Of a stretch of DNA of 64,000 nt, positions 54,887-63,161 are shown one piece after another (the first letter of the stretch is position 1; every line of letters begins with the position of its first letter). The stretch comes from Maribacter aestuarii (GTDB lineage: Bacteria; Bacteroidota; Bacteroidia; Flavobacteriales; Flavobacteriaceae). A program made the translations under genes and the position numbers. Below the pieces are notes generated by a model. It did no database searches. It saw nothing but the letters and a program-made list of their open reading frames with translations, and was not told the DNA's origin. The stretch lies in contig NZ_CP107031.2 of NCBI RefSeq assembly GCF_027474845.2, positions 2,680,501 through 2,744,500 of the forward strand. The letters run 5' to 3'.

Positions 54887-57106
54887 ATGAAAAGAATATT
54901 GCTGATATTATTTCTAATTCATCTTACTTCTTTTGGACAAGGATTTGAATTTAAAACGGTACCAAAGTCCAATGCTAAGGCGCTTGCCAATCAAATGCAA
55001 GCTTTGGCTGTATCCTATCCGCTAAAAGAATTGGCAGGATTGGACTTAATCAAGGTTCAAATCGTAAGTGAAAAATATGACGATGCCATAGCAACTATCG
55101 AGAAAGAAACTAAGGACAAGCCAAAAACGGAACAGATCTATTTAGATTTATATCACCAGTATGCCAAAGCAAAACTCACACCTAACTTTCAAGTGGCCTT
55201 TAGAGAATTATATAAATCCTATGTGACAAAGGCCGATGATTTTCAGGCACTGAATTTAGATGACACATTAATTGCGAGAGATGGTACGGACTATTTTATT
55301 GCTGATTTTGAACGTACTTATGAAAATTTAACTACTGAAACGATTTCGAATGATACTGCACAAAATTTAATCCACAAATATTTCTTGAAAATGGTTTATG
55401 AATCCACAAGAGATCTGTTTTTTGAAGCAATAAAACAAGACCATAAACGCAGATATCGTATAAATGACAGTATAATAGTGCCCATGAAAGATGGGGCAGA
55501 GGTTTCCGTAGTAGTGGTTGAAAGAAAAGAATCTGTTAAAGCGAAGAAACCGGCCATCTTAATTGCTTCTATTTATGCAGGTACCAATGAGACTGGGGCA
55601 ATGTTATCCGCCTCAAAAGGCTATGTTGGAGTAATCGCCAATACAAGGGGGAAACGATTAAGCAAAGGAGCGGTAAAGCCTCTAGAACATGAAAATACAG
55701 ATGTTTATGAAGTGATTGATTGGATTAGCAAGCAGCCTTGGTCCAATCAAAAAGTAGGAATGTACGGTGGTAGTTATAACGGATTTACCCAATGGGCATC
55801 CATGAAATATAAAGTGCATCCAGCTTTAAAAACCATTGTTCCCATGGTAGCCATTGCACCAGGAATTGATTACCCAATGGAAAATAATATACTACATAAT
55901 TATTCCTATTCTTGGAATTTTTATGTAACCAATACTAAGTTTTTGGATTTTAAAGCCTCCCAAGATTTTACTCGATGGAATACCTTAAAAAATACGTGGT
56001 ATACCTCTGGAGTTGCCTTTAATAGATTAGATAGCTTGGATGGACACGTAAATAGATTATGGAATACCTATATGCAGCATCCTAGTTATGATGCTTATTG
56101 GAAGAAAATGATTCCTTATAAACAAGAATTTTCAAAAATCAACATTCCAATTTTGACCATAACAGGCTATTATGACGATTCTCAAAGAGGAGCCCTATAT
56201 TATTATGACCAGCATACTAAGTATGTAAAAAATCCAAATCACTATGTATTGGTTGGACCTTACGATCATTGGACGGCACAAACCCAACCTCAGGAGTTCT
56301 TAAGGAATTACAAATTAGATAAAACCGCCTTAATTGACATTAGATATGACTTGGTTTATCAATGGTTCGATTACATCTTAAAAGGTAAAGAAAAACCAAG
56401 TATTCTAAAGGATAAAGTGAATTTTCAGGTAATGGGAACCAATACATGGATGCACAAACCGAGTTTAAGTGCCATGACCAACGATACCTTGACTTTTCAT
56501 TTAAGTGATGCTAAATCGGATGAATTTTATGCGCTTAAATCGAAATCGAATGCTTCCAAAATTAACTTAACCGTTGATTTTAAAGATAGAGAAAGCATGA
56601 ATAACACAGGGTATTATCCTTGGCCTTTAGAAAAAGAAAACATCAATATAAAGGATGGATTGCTTTTTAAATCGGAACCCTTAGAGGAGGATGTGATTAT
56701 AAATGGATCCTTCCTCGGAAATCTTGAATTTACTATCAATAAAAAAGATGTGGATTATTCCGTTATCCTATATCACTTAACGCCAGAAGGGAACTACTTT
56801 CATTTAAGCTATTATATTGGTAGAGCGAGTTATGCTACAGATCGAGAACAAAGAAATTTATTGACACCGAATCAAAAAACGCAAGTGTCTTTCGACAATT
56901 CTAAACTAATCAGTAAAAAGCTACAAAAAGGAAGTAGGATGGTAGCTGTGGTCAATGTGAATAAAAACAATAATGCACAACTTAATTATGGAACGGGGAA
57001 GGATGTGAATGAAGAAAATATTAAAGATGCAGAAGTCCCGTTAAAAATTATATTTTCAGGTAATAGTAGTATTTCCTTACCGGTTTGGTATTCCCTAAAG
57101 GAATAA
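54887..57106 (+). CDS. CocE/NonD-family alpha/beta hydrolase (X-Pro dipeptidyl peptidase-like)
   Basis: A 739-residue exported protein with a short signal peptide (ILLILFLIHLTSFGQ). Residues about 30-185 are helical and not part of the core. The hydrolase has the nucleophile in MYGGSYNGF near residue 296, an acid in TGYYDDSQRG near 430 and a His in GPYDHW near 464, followed by a C-terminal jelly-roll region (after about 530). S15/CocE enzymes cleave X-Pro peptides or esters. The CocE label is by fold; a peptide substrate fits the neighbouring peptide-processing genes. Confidence 0.85.
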   Translation: MKRILLILFLIHLTSFGQGFEFKTVPKSNAKALANQMQALAVSYPLKELAGLDLIKVQIVSEKYDDAIATIEKETKDKPKTEQIYLDLYHQYAKAKLTPNFQVAFRELYKSYVTKADDFQALNLDDTLIARDGTDYFIADFERTYENLTTETISNDTAQNLIHKYFLKMVYESTRDLFFEAIKQDHKRRYRINDSIIVPMKDGAEVSVVVVERKESVKAKKPAILIASIYAGTNETGAMLSASKGYVGVIANTRGKRLSKGAVKPLEHENTDVYEVIDWISKQPWSNQKVGMYGGSYNGFTQWASMKYKVHPALKTIVPMVAIAPGIDYPMENNILHNYSYSWNFYVTNTKFLDFKASQDFTRWNTLKNTWYTSGVAFNRLDSLDGHVNRLWNTYMQHPSYDAYWKKMIPYKQEFSKINIPILTITGYYDDSQRGALYYYDQHTKYVKNPNHYVLVGPYDHWTAQTQPQEFLRNYKLDKTALIDIRYDLVYQWFDYILKGKEKPSILKDKVNFQVMGTNTWMHKPSLSAMTNDTLTFHLSDAKSDEFYALKSKSNASKINLTVDFKDRESMNNTGYYPWPLEKENINIKDGLLFKSEPLEEDVIINGSFLGNLEFTINKKDVDYSVILYHLTPEGNYFHLSYYIGRASYATDREQRNLLTPNQKTQVSFDNSKLISKKLQKGSRMVAVVNVNKNNNAQLNYGTGKDVNEENIKDAEVPLKIIFSGNSSISLPVWYSLKE

Positions 57107-57128
57107 CCAAATTCTTATTAGTATATCA

Positions 57129-57276
57129 TTGGCAAAAAAGGCCTATTCGATTCTCCTTTTGGCTATTTTTTTCCGTGGACAGGGGCTGCAGGGTTGCACC
57201 TATTGATCAAAGCAAAAGTAACGATGCGGTGAGTCCCATTGTAAAGATATTTGAGAAAACGAGCCCCATAGGCTAA
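57129..57276 (+). pseudogene. Remnant of an exported protein N-terminus
   Basis: From TTG 57129 the frame reads a signal-peptide-like KKAYSILLLAIFF followed by a lipobox-like QGC, then a stop; the other frame continues as PIDQSKSNDAVSPIVKIFEK to TAA 57274-57276. A single shift near 57205 would join them. It looks like the start of a lost lipoprotein gene. Confidence 0.35.
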
Positions 57277-57297
57277 TTTAATGGATTTGGTATCATC

Positions 57298-57447
57298 TCA
57301 CAAATAGTTATGGAATAGAGTGAAGTCCATGACCTTTACTTCCTGTTTTTCGGTATCTAGGTTTAAGGCCCTGAAAAAGTTATTTTGAAAAGGGGTATCA
57401 TTGATATACATAGAAGTAAATATGGAATCCAAATTGGTTACTTGTTT
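57298..57447 (-). pseudogene. Remnant of an unidentified gene (C-terminal fragment)
   Basis: On the minus strand 49 codons read open to TGA at 57298-57300 with protein-like composition (DSIFTSMYINDTPFQNNFFR then DTEKQEVKVMDF). No start codon or upstream continuation was found. Probably the tail of a gene lost by deletion; the family is not recognised. Confidence 0.35.
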
Positions 57448-57538
57448 CTATGGCATTTCAAGCTTTAGAAGTATTTGCAAGGTTCTCCCATATATCGTTA
57501 AATAAACTATATGGTTTTTGTAAATTTAGCTTTGAATA

Positions 57539-59335
57539 ATGCCTGTAATCGATAAGAAATCAATAGCTGTCTTGCCATTTGTTAATTTGAGTAATGATAT
57601 TAACAATGAATATTTCTGCGATGGCTTAACCGAAGAAATAATTAACGCCTTAGCATCTATAAAGGTATTATTAGTGACCTCTCGTACTTCTTCCTTCTAT
57701 TTTAAAAACAAAAAAGCAACCTCTAAAGAAATAAGGGAAAAACTAAAGGTAGCTACATTTATAGAAGGCAGTGTAAGGACATCCAAAAATAAAATGCGCA
57801 TTACTGTGCAAATGATAGATGCTTTGGATGACTTTCATTTCTGGTCAGAAACTTTTGATAGAAATCCTGAAAATATTTTTGAAATTCAAGATGAAATTAG
57901 TCTGTTTATCGCTGAAAAATTACGCGAACACATAGGGCATCTCGAAATCGAAGATAAGCTAGTAGAAGCTATTGATGTACCTGTAGCTATTTATAGAGAA
58001 TATTTGAAAGGAAGGTACTACATCATGAAACTAGATTATAAAAACTCTATAAAGGGTATCAATATCTTAAAAGAAGTAATACATAAATCACCCAATTTTT
58101 CAAATCCCTATTTAGATATAAATCTAGCCTATGTTAATATGGGAACTATGGGGCTTTTGCCCGCATTTGAAGCATACGAGAAGGCCCAACCTTATTTGTT
58201 AAAGGCATTAGAGCTAGACCCAAACTCATCAAGGTCACAATTGAATTTGGCTTGGATAGAATGCTGGCAAAACTGGAATCTTAAGAAAGCTTACGAACAT
58301 GCCAATAAGGCTTTGGAGATGCAACAAGCAGACGATATTTACTTAACCATTTCTAATTTTTTGACCGTAGAAGGAAAATTAGATGCGGCAAGTAATTATC
58401 TTGACAAAGCCTTACAGTTAGATCCTTATGCCGCTATAAATCATCATTACAAGGGTTTTTTATACTACTTGAAGGAAGATTATAAAACTGCGATACCTTA
58501 TCTAAAAAAGGCATTAGATTTAGACCCTAAGTTACCCTTTCCACCAATTTATATAGGGATTTGTTTATTGATGTCAGGCAAACCAAATGAAGCTTTGACA
58601 TATTTCGGTTCACTTGAAGGAGTTTCTGTGAAAGACCTCACCAAATTAGGAGGTGAAACCATGTGCTATGCAAAACTCAATGAAACGGAAAAGTGTAATG
58701 ATGGATTAAAAGAATTAGAGACGTATTTAAATACTGATCTTGTAGATAAGGCATTTACGTTTTTGATATTAGTAAATGCCTTGTTAGGTAATAACGAAAA
58801 GGTAATTGATTTAATAACTCAAGCATACAATAATCGTTTGCCCGTAATTTTATTACTTAATCCATCACCAATTCTTAAACCTGTTAAAAATCACAAAAGG
58901 TTTAAAGACATCATGCTAAAAGCCATTCCAGATAATTTAAATTATAAACAGAAAAAGAAGTATAAACAGGCTTTACTAGATTCCAACGAAATCAAAAAGT
59001 ACTGCAAGGAACTAGAGCAAATAATGATAGACTACAAACTGTATTTAAATCCAGACCTATCCTTAAAAGATTTAGCTTCTTACTTGGAACTTCCTGCCAA
59101 TTATGTCTCGCAATTATTAAACTTGGGGTTTCAAAAAAACTTCTCTGAGTATATCAATACCTTTAGGGTTAACGAATTTAAAGAGCGCGTTCTTCTAGAA
59201 GAAAACAAAGGATTAACCATAATGGCTGTGGCATACGATAGTGGTTTTAATTCTAAAACCGTATTTAATACGTTTTTTAAAAAAATAGAAGGCACAACAC
59301 CAAACACTTACCTAAAAAGTGTCCAAAAAAAGTAG
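57539..59335 (+). CDS. Soluble regulator: TolB-like domain, TPR repeats, C-terminal AraC HTH
   Basis: A 598-residue protein without a membrane helix. Residues 5-130 are the TolB/FlgO-like region (KKSIAVLPFVNLS, then VATFIEGSVRTSKNKM). TPR repeats fill about 165-400. Residues about 495-598 are an AraC double HTH (LKDLASYLELPANYVSQLL; then TIMAVAYDSGFNSKTVFNTF). The gene at 37.7 kb has the same three parts but with the HTH first and with a membrane helix, so the domain order is reversed. Start ATG 57539. It may control genes around it, including the sigma factor operon. Confidence 0.88.
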   Translation: MPVIDKKSIAVLPFVNLSNDINNEYFCDGLTEEIINALASIKVLLVTSRTSSFYFKNKKATSKEIREKLKVATFIEGSVRTSKNKMRITVQMIDALDDFHFWSETFDRNPENIFEIQDEISLFIAEKLREHIGHLEIEDKLVEAIDVPVAIYREYLKGRYYIMKLDYKNSIKGINILKEVIHKSPNFSNPYLDINLAYVNMGTMGLLPAFEAYEKAQPYLLKALELDPNSSRSQLNLAWIECWQNWNLKKAYEHANKALEMQQADDIYLTISNFLTVEGKLDAASNYLDKALQLDPYAAINHHYKGFLYYLKEDYKTAIPYLKKALDLDPKLPFPPIYIGICLLMSGKPNEALTYFGSLEGVSVKDLTKLGGETMCYAKLNETEKCNDGLKELETYLNTDLVDKAFTFLILVNALLGNNEKVIDLITQAYNNRLPVILLLNPSPILKPVKNHKRFKDIMLKAIPDNLNYKQKKKYKQALLDSNEIKKYCKELEQIMIDYKLYLNPDLSLKDLASYLELPANYVSQLLNLGFQKNFSEYINTFRVNEFKERVLLEENKGLTIMAVAYDSGFNSKTVFNTFFKKIEGTTPNTYLKSVQKK

Positions 59336-59406
59336 TCTTATATTTCTTACTTTACTTTTATAAGCTCTCTATCGATATAATTTTAGTTAGTTTTTTAAAA
59401 TAGTAT

Positions 59407-59414
59407 ATATTTGA
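59407..59414 (+). promoter_or_regulatory. Possible -7 element before the sigma factor gene
   Basis: TATATTTG at about 59407-59414 matches TAnnTTTG and lies about 96 bases before ATG 59510. No TTTG box is found at a good distance upstream, so the promoter may depend on an activator or be fortuitous. Confidence 0.3.
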
Positions 59415-59509
59415 AAAACAATGCCTTACGGATATTTTATAAAATTAAAACCACATTTTTTGTGATTTTTTAGACACTTCATAAACTAATAGAGTGTAAT
59501 AATCTTTAA

Positions 59510-59995
59510 ATGCATTCAAAAAAGAAATTCATTCAGGATATAAAAGAAAACGAAGGTATTATTTATAAAACTTCTAGAATTTATTCAAATAATACTGAAG
59601 ATCAAAAGGACCTATACCAAGAAATTGTGTATCAACTCTGGAAATCTTACGATTCTTTTAAAGAGCATTCTAAAATAAGTACTTGGATGTATCGTATTGC
59701 ACTAAATACCGCAATCAACAATTTGAAAAAAGAAAAAAGAAAAGGAACTCGAATATCCATTGACGATTTTCTTTTAAATAAAATAGACCATGTTGACACG
59801 GTTATGGAAGAACGGGTAACACTGTTATATGCGCATATAAAAAAACTCAGCATTGTAGAAAGAGGAATTATACTACTTTATTTGGAAGGTAAAAACTATG
59901 ATGAAATTGCTACAATAACTGGTTTTACAAATACCAATATTGGTACACGTTTAGGTAGGATTAAAAGCAAATTAAAATCTCAAATTAAGAAATAA
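59510..59995 (+). CDS. ECF-type RNA polymerase sigma factor
   Basis: A 161-residue sigma-70 family protein. Region 2 (about 18-75) contains DQKDLYQEIVYQLWKSYDSF and a KISTWMYRIALNTAINNLKK helix; region 4 (about 105-160) has RGIILLYLEGKNYDEIA and a final HTH NTNIGTRLGRIKSKLK. There is no region 1.1 or 3. The gene is followed after 7 bp by a membrane gene that could encode its anti-sigma partner. Targets unknown. Confidence 0.9.
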   Translation: MHSKKKFIQDIKENEGIIYKTSRIYSNNTEDQKDLYQEIVYQLWKSYDSFKEHSKISTWMYRIALNTAINNLKKEKRKGTRISIDDFLLNKIDHVDTVMEERVTLLYAHIKKLSIVERGIILLYLEGKNYDEIATITGFTNTNIGTRLGRIKSKLKSQIKK

Positions 59996-60002
59996 TAGAA
60001 TA

Positions 60003-60599
60003 ATGGAACTAGAAGAAATGAAATCCCAATGGGTAGATATGAGTCACAAAGTTGACCAACAAAAAATATTGACAGATCAATTGATTATAGATTTAACCAA
60101 GGAACGTTTTAATACTAAAATGCGGGCTATATCTGTCCCAGAATCAATATCAGCACTCATGTGTTTTGCTGCTGTACTGTTTATTATTAGCAATTTTAAT
60201 TCATTAGATGTATGGTACTTAAAGCTTTCAGGTGTATTTGCAATTATTGCTTGTTTGGTACTACCTGTGCTGTCTTTAAAATCAATTCAAAAAATGAAGT
60301 CTGTGCATATATCTAAAAGCACTTTTAAAGAAACTGTAGAAGCATATGCAAAAGGTAAATCAAAGTTTATGCAAATTCAAAAAATAAGTTTTTACACCAG
60401 CTTTTTAGTACTGGTAGCTTTGGTTATTGTATTTGGTAAAATCATAAAAGATATCGATGTATTTACAATGACAGAAAAGCTAAATTGGTTAGTCCCTTCT
60501 GGTATTGGGGTCTTGTTTATATTCTCACAATGGGTACTAAAAAAATACAAGAAGGCAACAGAGTCAGCAAATACCATATTGCAGGAACTAGAAGACTAG
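60003..60599 (+). CDS. Membrane protein, possible anti-sigma partner
   Basis: A 198-residue protein with a cytoplasmic N-terminus of about 45 residues (MELEEMKSQWVDMSHKVDQQ) and four membrane helices in two pairs (about 47-87 and 125-180). I recognise no anti-sigma zinc motif. The 7 bp gap to the sigma gene and the N-terminal soluble part make a sigma-binding role likely but unproven. Confidence 0.7.
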   Translation: MELEEMKSQWVDMSHKVDQQKILTDQLIIDLTKERFNTKMRAISVPESISALMCFAAVLFIISNFNSLDVWYLKLSGVFAIIACLVLPVLSLKSIQKMKSVHISKSTFKETVEAYAKGKSKFMQIQKISFYTSFLVLVALVIVFGKIIKDIDVFTMTEKLNWLVPSGIGVLFIFSQWVLKKYKKATESANTILQELED

Positions 60600-60630
60600 C
60601 CCTATCATAATCTAATAATCATAACTAGGT

Positions 60631-60679
60631 AACGTATTTATTTTAATTCTGAATGTTATTCGGATAGGAAAAATACGTT
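60631..60679. repeat. Inverted repeat AACGTATTT / AAATACGTT
   Basis: Perfect 9 bp arms at 60631-60639 and 60671-60679, centres 40 bp apart, in the gap before the alpha/beta hydrolase gene. It could be a regulator site or the stem of a weak terminator for the sigma operon. Confidence 0.4.
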
Positions 60680-60708
60680 CAAATTCTAACACATTTAAAC
60701 TTCATAAA

Positions 60709-62109
60709 ATGAAAAAAATACACATCACATGCGCTATACTTATGTACTCGGTTTTGAGTTTTTCTCAAGACATTACAGGCATATGGAACGGAACAGCAAA
60801 ATTAGGAGAAGACAAAGAAATCAGTTTTATTTTTAATATTAAAAACATTGAAAATGAATATGTTACGGAGTTTTCAATACCCAAGCAACGTGTTACTGCT
60901 CTAAAACCTCAAAAAACGACTTTTGAAAATGGTGTATTACTTATAGATGGTGCAAACTTAGGTGTAAAGTACGAAGGTAAATTCAATCAAACATTAAAAC
61001 AGTTTGAAGGCACATTTACCGAAGGTGTGAATCAACTTCCTTTAAACTTGAAAAAAGGAAAGCTAAAATTGGAAGCTAAAAATAATAGACCTCAAGAACC
61101 TGTTAAACCGTATCCCTATAATGAAGAAGAAGTAGTTTTTGAGAATAAGGAAGCTAATGTATCACTTGTTGGAACATTAACCATACCTAAAAAATCTGGA
61201 AAATCTCCAGCTGTTATTTTAATAAGTGGTAGTGGTCCACAAGATAGAGACGAAACATTTGCAAATCACAAACTTTTTTGGATAATTGCAGATCATTTAA
61301 CTCGCCAAGGTATTGCAGTTTTGCGTTTTGATGATCGTGGTGTAGGAAAATCGACAGGTAATTTTAGTAATGCTACTACAAAAGATTTTTCAACAGATGT
61401 AGTAAGTGCTGTAAAGTATCTAAAATCAAGAGCAGATATTGATGCTAATGATATCGGATTAATAGGTCATAGCGAAGGTGGTATTATTGCTCCTTTAGCA
61501 GCAAATCAAACAAAAGGCGTGTCTTTTATGGTTTTATTGGCTTCTACAGGAATTCCTGGGAGTGAAATATCATTAATGCAGTCTATATCAATGAGGCCTT
61601 TTCCTGTACCAAATGAAGCAGAATATGAACGAGCCATTAGAAAAGCAATTAAAATTGCGTCTTCAGACAACGAATTATCAATAATTAAAAAAGAATTGAC
61701 AAATCATTACAACAAAACGATTGCTCCTATATTAGAACCATTAGTTGGTAATGATGCCAAAGTGAATGAAATTATTGAAGGTTTAATCGAAACAAGAACT
61801 ACACCTTGGGTTCGCTATTTTTATAATTACAATCCTGCTACTGAAATCGAAAAATTAAAAATTCCTGTATTGTCCTTAAATGGTAGTAAAGATACCCAAG
61901 TAAAAGCCAAAATAAATCAAAATGGAATACGTCAAGCTTTGATTAAAGGAGGTAATCAAGATTATAAAATCATAGAATTAGAAAACTTAAACCACTTTTT
62001 TCAAGAGTGTGAAACTGGAAAGATGGACGAATATCAAAAGATAGAGCAAACGTTTTCCCCAATAGCATTAAAAGAAATTTCGAGTTGGATATTAGAGCAT
62101 GTAAATTAA
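60709..62109 (+). CDS. Exported alpha/beta hydrolase (serine aminopeptidase-like)
   Basis: A 466-residue protein with a signal peptide (ITCAILMYSVLSFSQ). Residues about 20-125 form a beta-rich N-terminal domain. The alpha/beta hydrolase core has LISGSGPQDRD near 171, the nucleophile in GHSEGG with Ser near residue 255, an acid in LNGSKDTQVKA near 393 and a His in NLNHFFQ near 428. Similar proteins are listed as exported S9-like or serine aminopeptidase S33 hydrolases. Substrate not known. Confidence 0.88.
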   Translation: MKKIHITCAILMYSVLSFSQDITGIWNGTAKLGEDKEISFIFNIKNIENEYVTEFSIPKQRVTALKPQKTTFENGVLLIDGANLGVKYEGKFNQTLKQFEGTFTEGVNQLPLNLKKGKLKLEAKNNRPQEPVKPYPYNEEEVVFENKEANVSLVGTLTIPKKSGKSPAVILISGSGPQDRDETFANHKLFWIIADHLTRQGIAVLRFDDRGVGKSTGNFSNATTKDFSTDVVSAVKYLKSRADIDANDIGLIGHSEGGIIAPLAANQTKGVSFMVLLASTGIPGSEISLMQSISMRPFPVPNEAEYERAIRKAIKIASSDNELSIIKKELTNHYNKTIAPILEPLVGNDAKVNEIIEGLIETRTTPWVRYFYNYNPATEIEKLKIPVLSLNGSKDTQVKAKINQNGIRQALIKGGNQDYKIIELENLNHFFQECETGKMDEYQKIEQTFSPIALKEISSWILEHVN

Positions 62110-62135
62110 TTCGTTCGGATTCATAAAACAGAATG

Positions 62136-62163
62136 GTTTAAGAATGGCTTAAACTTAGTTTTG
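62136..62163 (+). promoter_or_regulatory. Inverted repeat next to a -7 element before the DJ-1/PfpI gene
   Basis: GTTTAAG-AATGG-CTTAAAC (62136-62154, perfect 7 bp arms) is followed directly by TAGTTTTG (62156-62163), a perfect TAnnTTTG. The repeat occupies the region where the polymerase would contact the -33 box, so it may be an operator. The ATG is 22 bp beyond. Confidence 0.45.
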
Positions 62164-62184
62164 TCTAATAATAAATTTTAAATC

Positions 62185-63158
62185 ATGAGAAAATATATAA
62201 CTGTAGTTCTGTTATTGTTTACAATGATAACTTTTGCACAGTCTGCTTCCAAAAATCAAAAGAATGTGCTCATAATTGTAAGTAGTTACGGTAAAGATAA
62301 TGGTAAAACACGACCAGGATTTGAGTTTGAAGAGTTTGTAGATGCCTACAATATTTTTACTTCAAATAATAGTAAGGTTACCGTGGCTAGTCCTAAAGGT
62401 GGTAGTGTTGTGGCAGATAAATTTGACGCAACCAAAGAAAAAAATAATGCTTTTTTTACAAATAAGAATACAGCTTCCATACTTTCACAAACAGTAGCCA
62501 CTTCACAGGTAGACGCAGATGACTATGATGCTATCTATATTATTGGTGGTAAGGGTGCAATGTTCGATGTTCCATATGACCCTTCATTACAAGATATAAT
62601 ACTAAATCTATACAATCGAAAAGGTACAGTTTTGGCTTCTGTTTGTCATGGTACTTCTGCCTTTATTAATGTGAAACACCAAAACAATTATATTTTAGAT
62701 AATGAAAGGATTACAGGATTTTCTAATGAGGAAGAAAAAATTTTTAAGAGTAAATGGATAGATGAATTCCCATTTTTATTGGAAGATGCCGTAAAGTCTA
62801 GAGGTGCAAAATATCAAAAAAGTAGTTTTATGCTAGAAAACGTGGTCATTTCTGGCAAGTTTATAACAGGGCAGAATCCAGCTTCCACAAAAGTTTCGGC
62901 GGAAGCTGTGGTGAATGCTTTAGGAGTGAAGCCTGTGCAAAGAGCTAAGGATAGTAAAGAGAAGTTAGAAAAAGGGATGCGTTTAATCACTTTTGGTAAA
63001 CCTTATTTTTTCAATGAAAACTTTCAGTTATTAGTAGCAAAAACACAGCTGAATCTTCAAAACACAGAACAAGCAAAAAAACACTTGAAGAGCTAATTGA
63101 AAAAAATCTTTTAAAAGAGGAAGCTACAACGTTACTTAATGGGATTACTAAAAGCTAA
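62185..63158 (+). CDS. Exported DJ-1/PfpI-family protein, C-terminus probably frameshifted
   Basis: A type 1 glutamine-amidotransferase fold with a signal peptide (ITVVLLLFTMITFAQ). The nucleophile elbow is SVCHGTS with Cys near residue 154, preceded by IIGGKGAMFD near 127-136 and followed by EERITGF-like text (NERITGFSNEEEKIF) near 173. The frame as written stops at 63096 with AKKHLKS. One added base in the seven-A run 63075-63081 would change the end to AKKTLEELIEKNLLKEEATT and so on to TAA 63156-63158, only 3 bp before the next ATG. The longer helical end and tight spacing favour this. Function is not known; glyoxalase-III-type or chaperone activity is typical for the family. Confidence 0.83.
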
Positions 63159-63161
63159 ATA

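Larger units (their letters stand above)
57107..57538. other. 432 bp region with gene remnants
   Basis: Holds two decayed coding pieces (57129-57276 on plus, 57298-57447 on minus) and the upstream sequence of the TPR/AraC gene. A TAGCTTTG (57527-57534) lies only 4 bp before ATG 57539, too near for a normal leader. Confidence 0.45.

Noticed and set aside
57527..57534. TAGCTTTG as promoter of the TPR/AraC gene
   Set aside because: Only 4 bp from the ATG with no TTTG partner; would need a leaderless transcript, for which there is no evidence.
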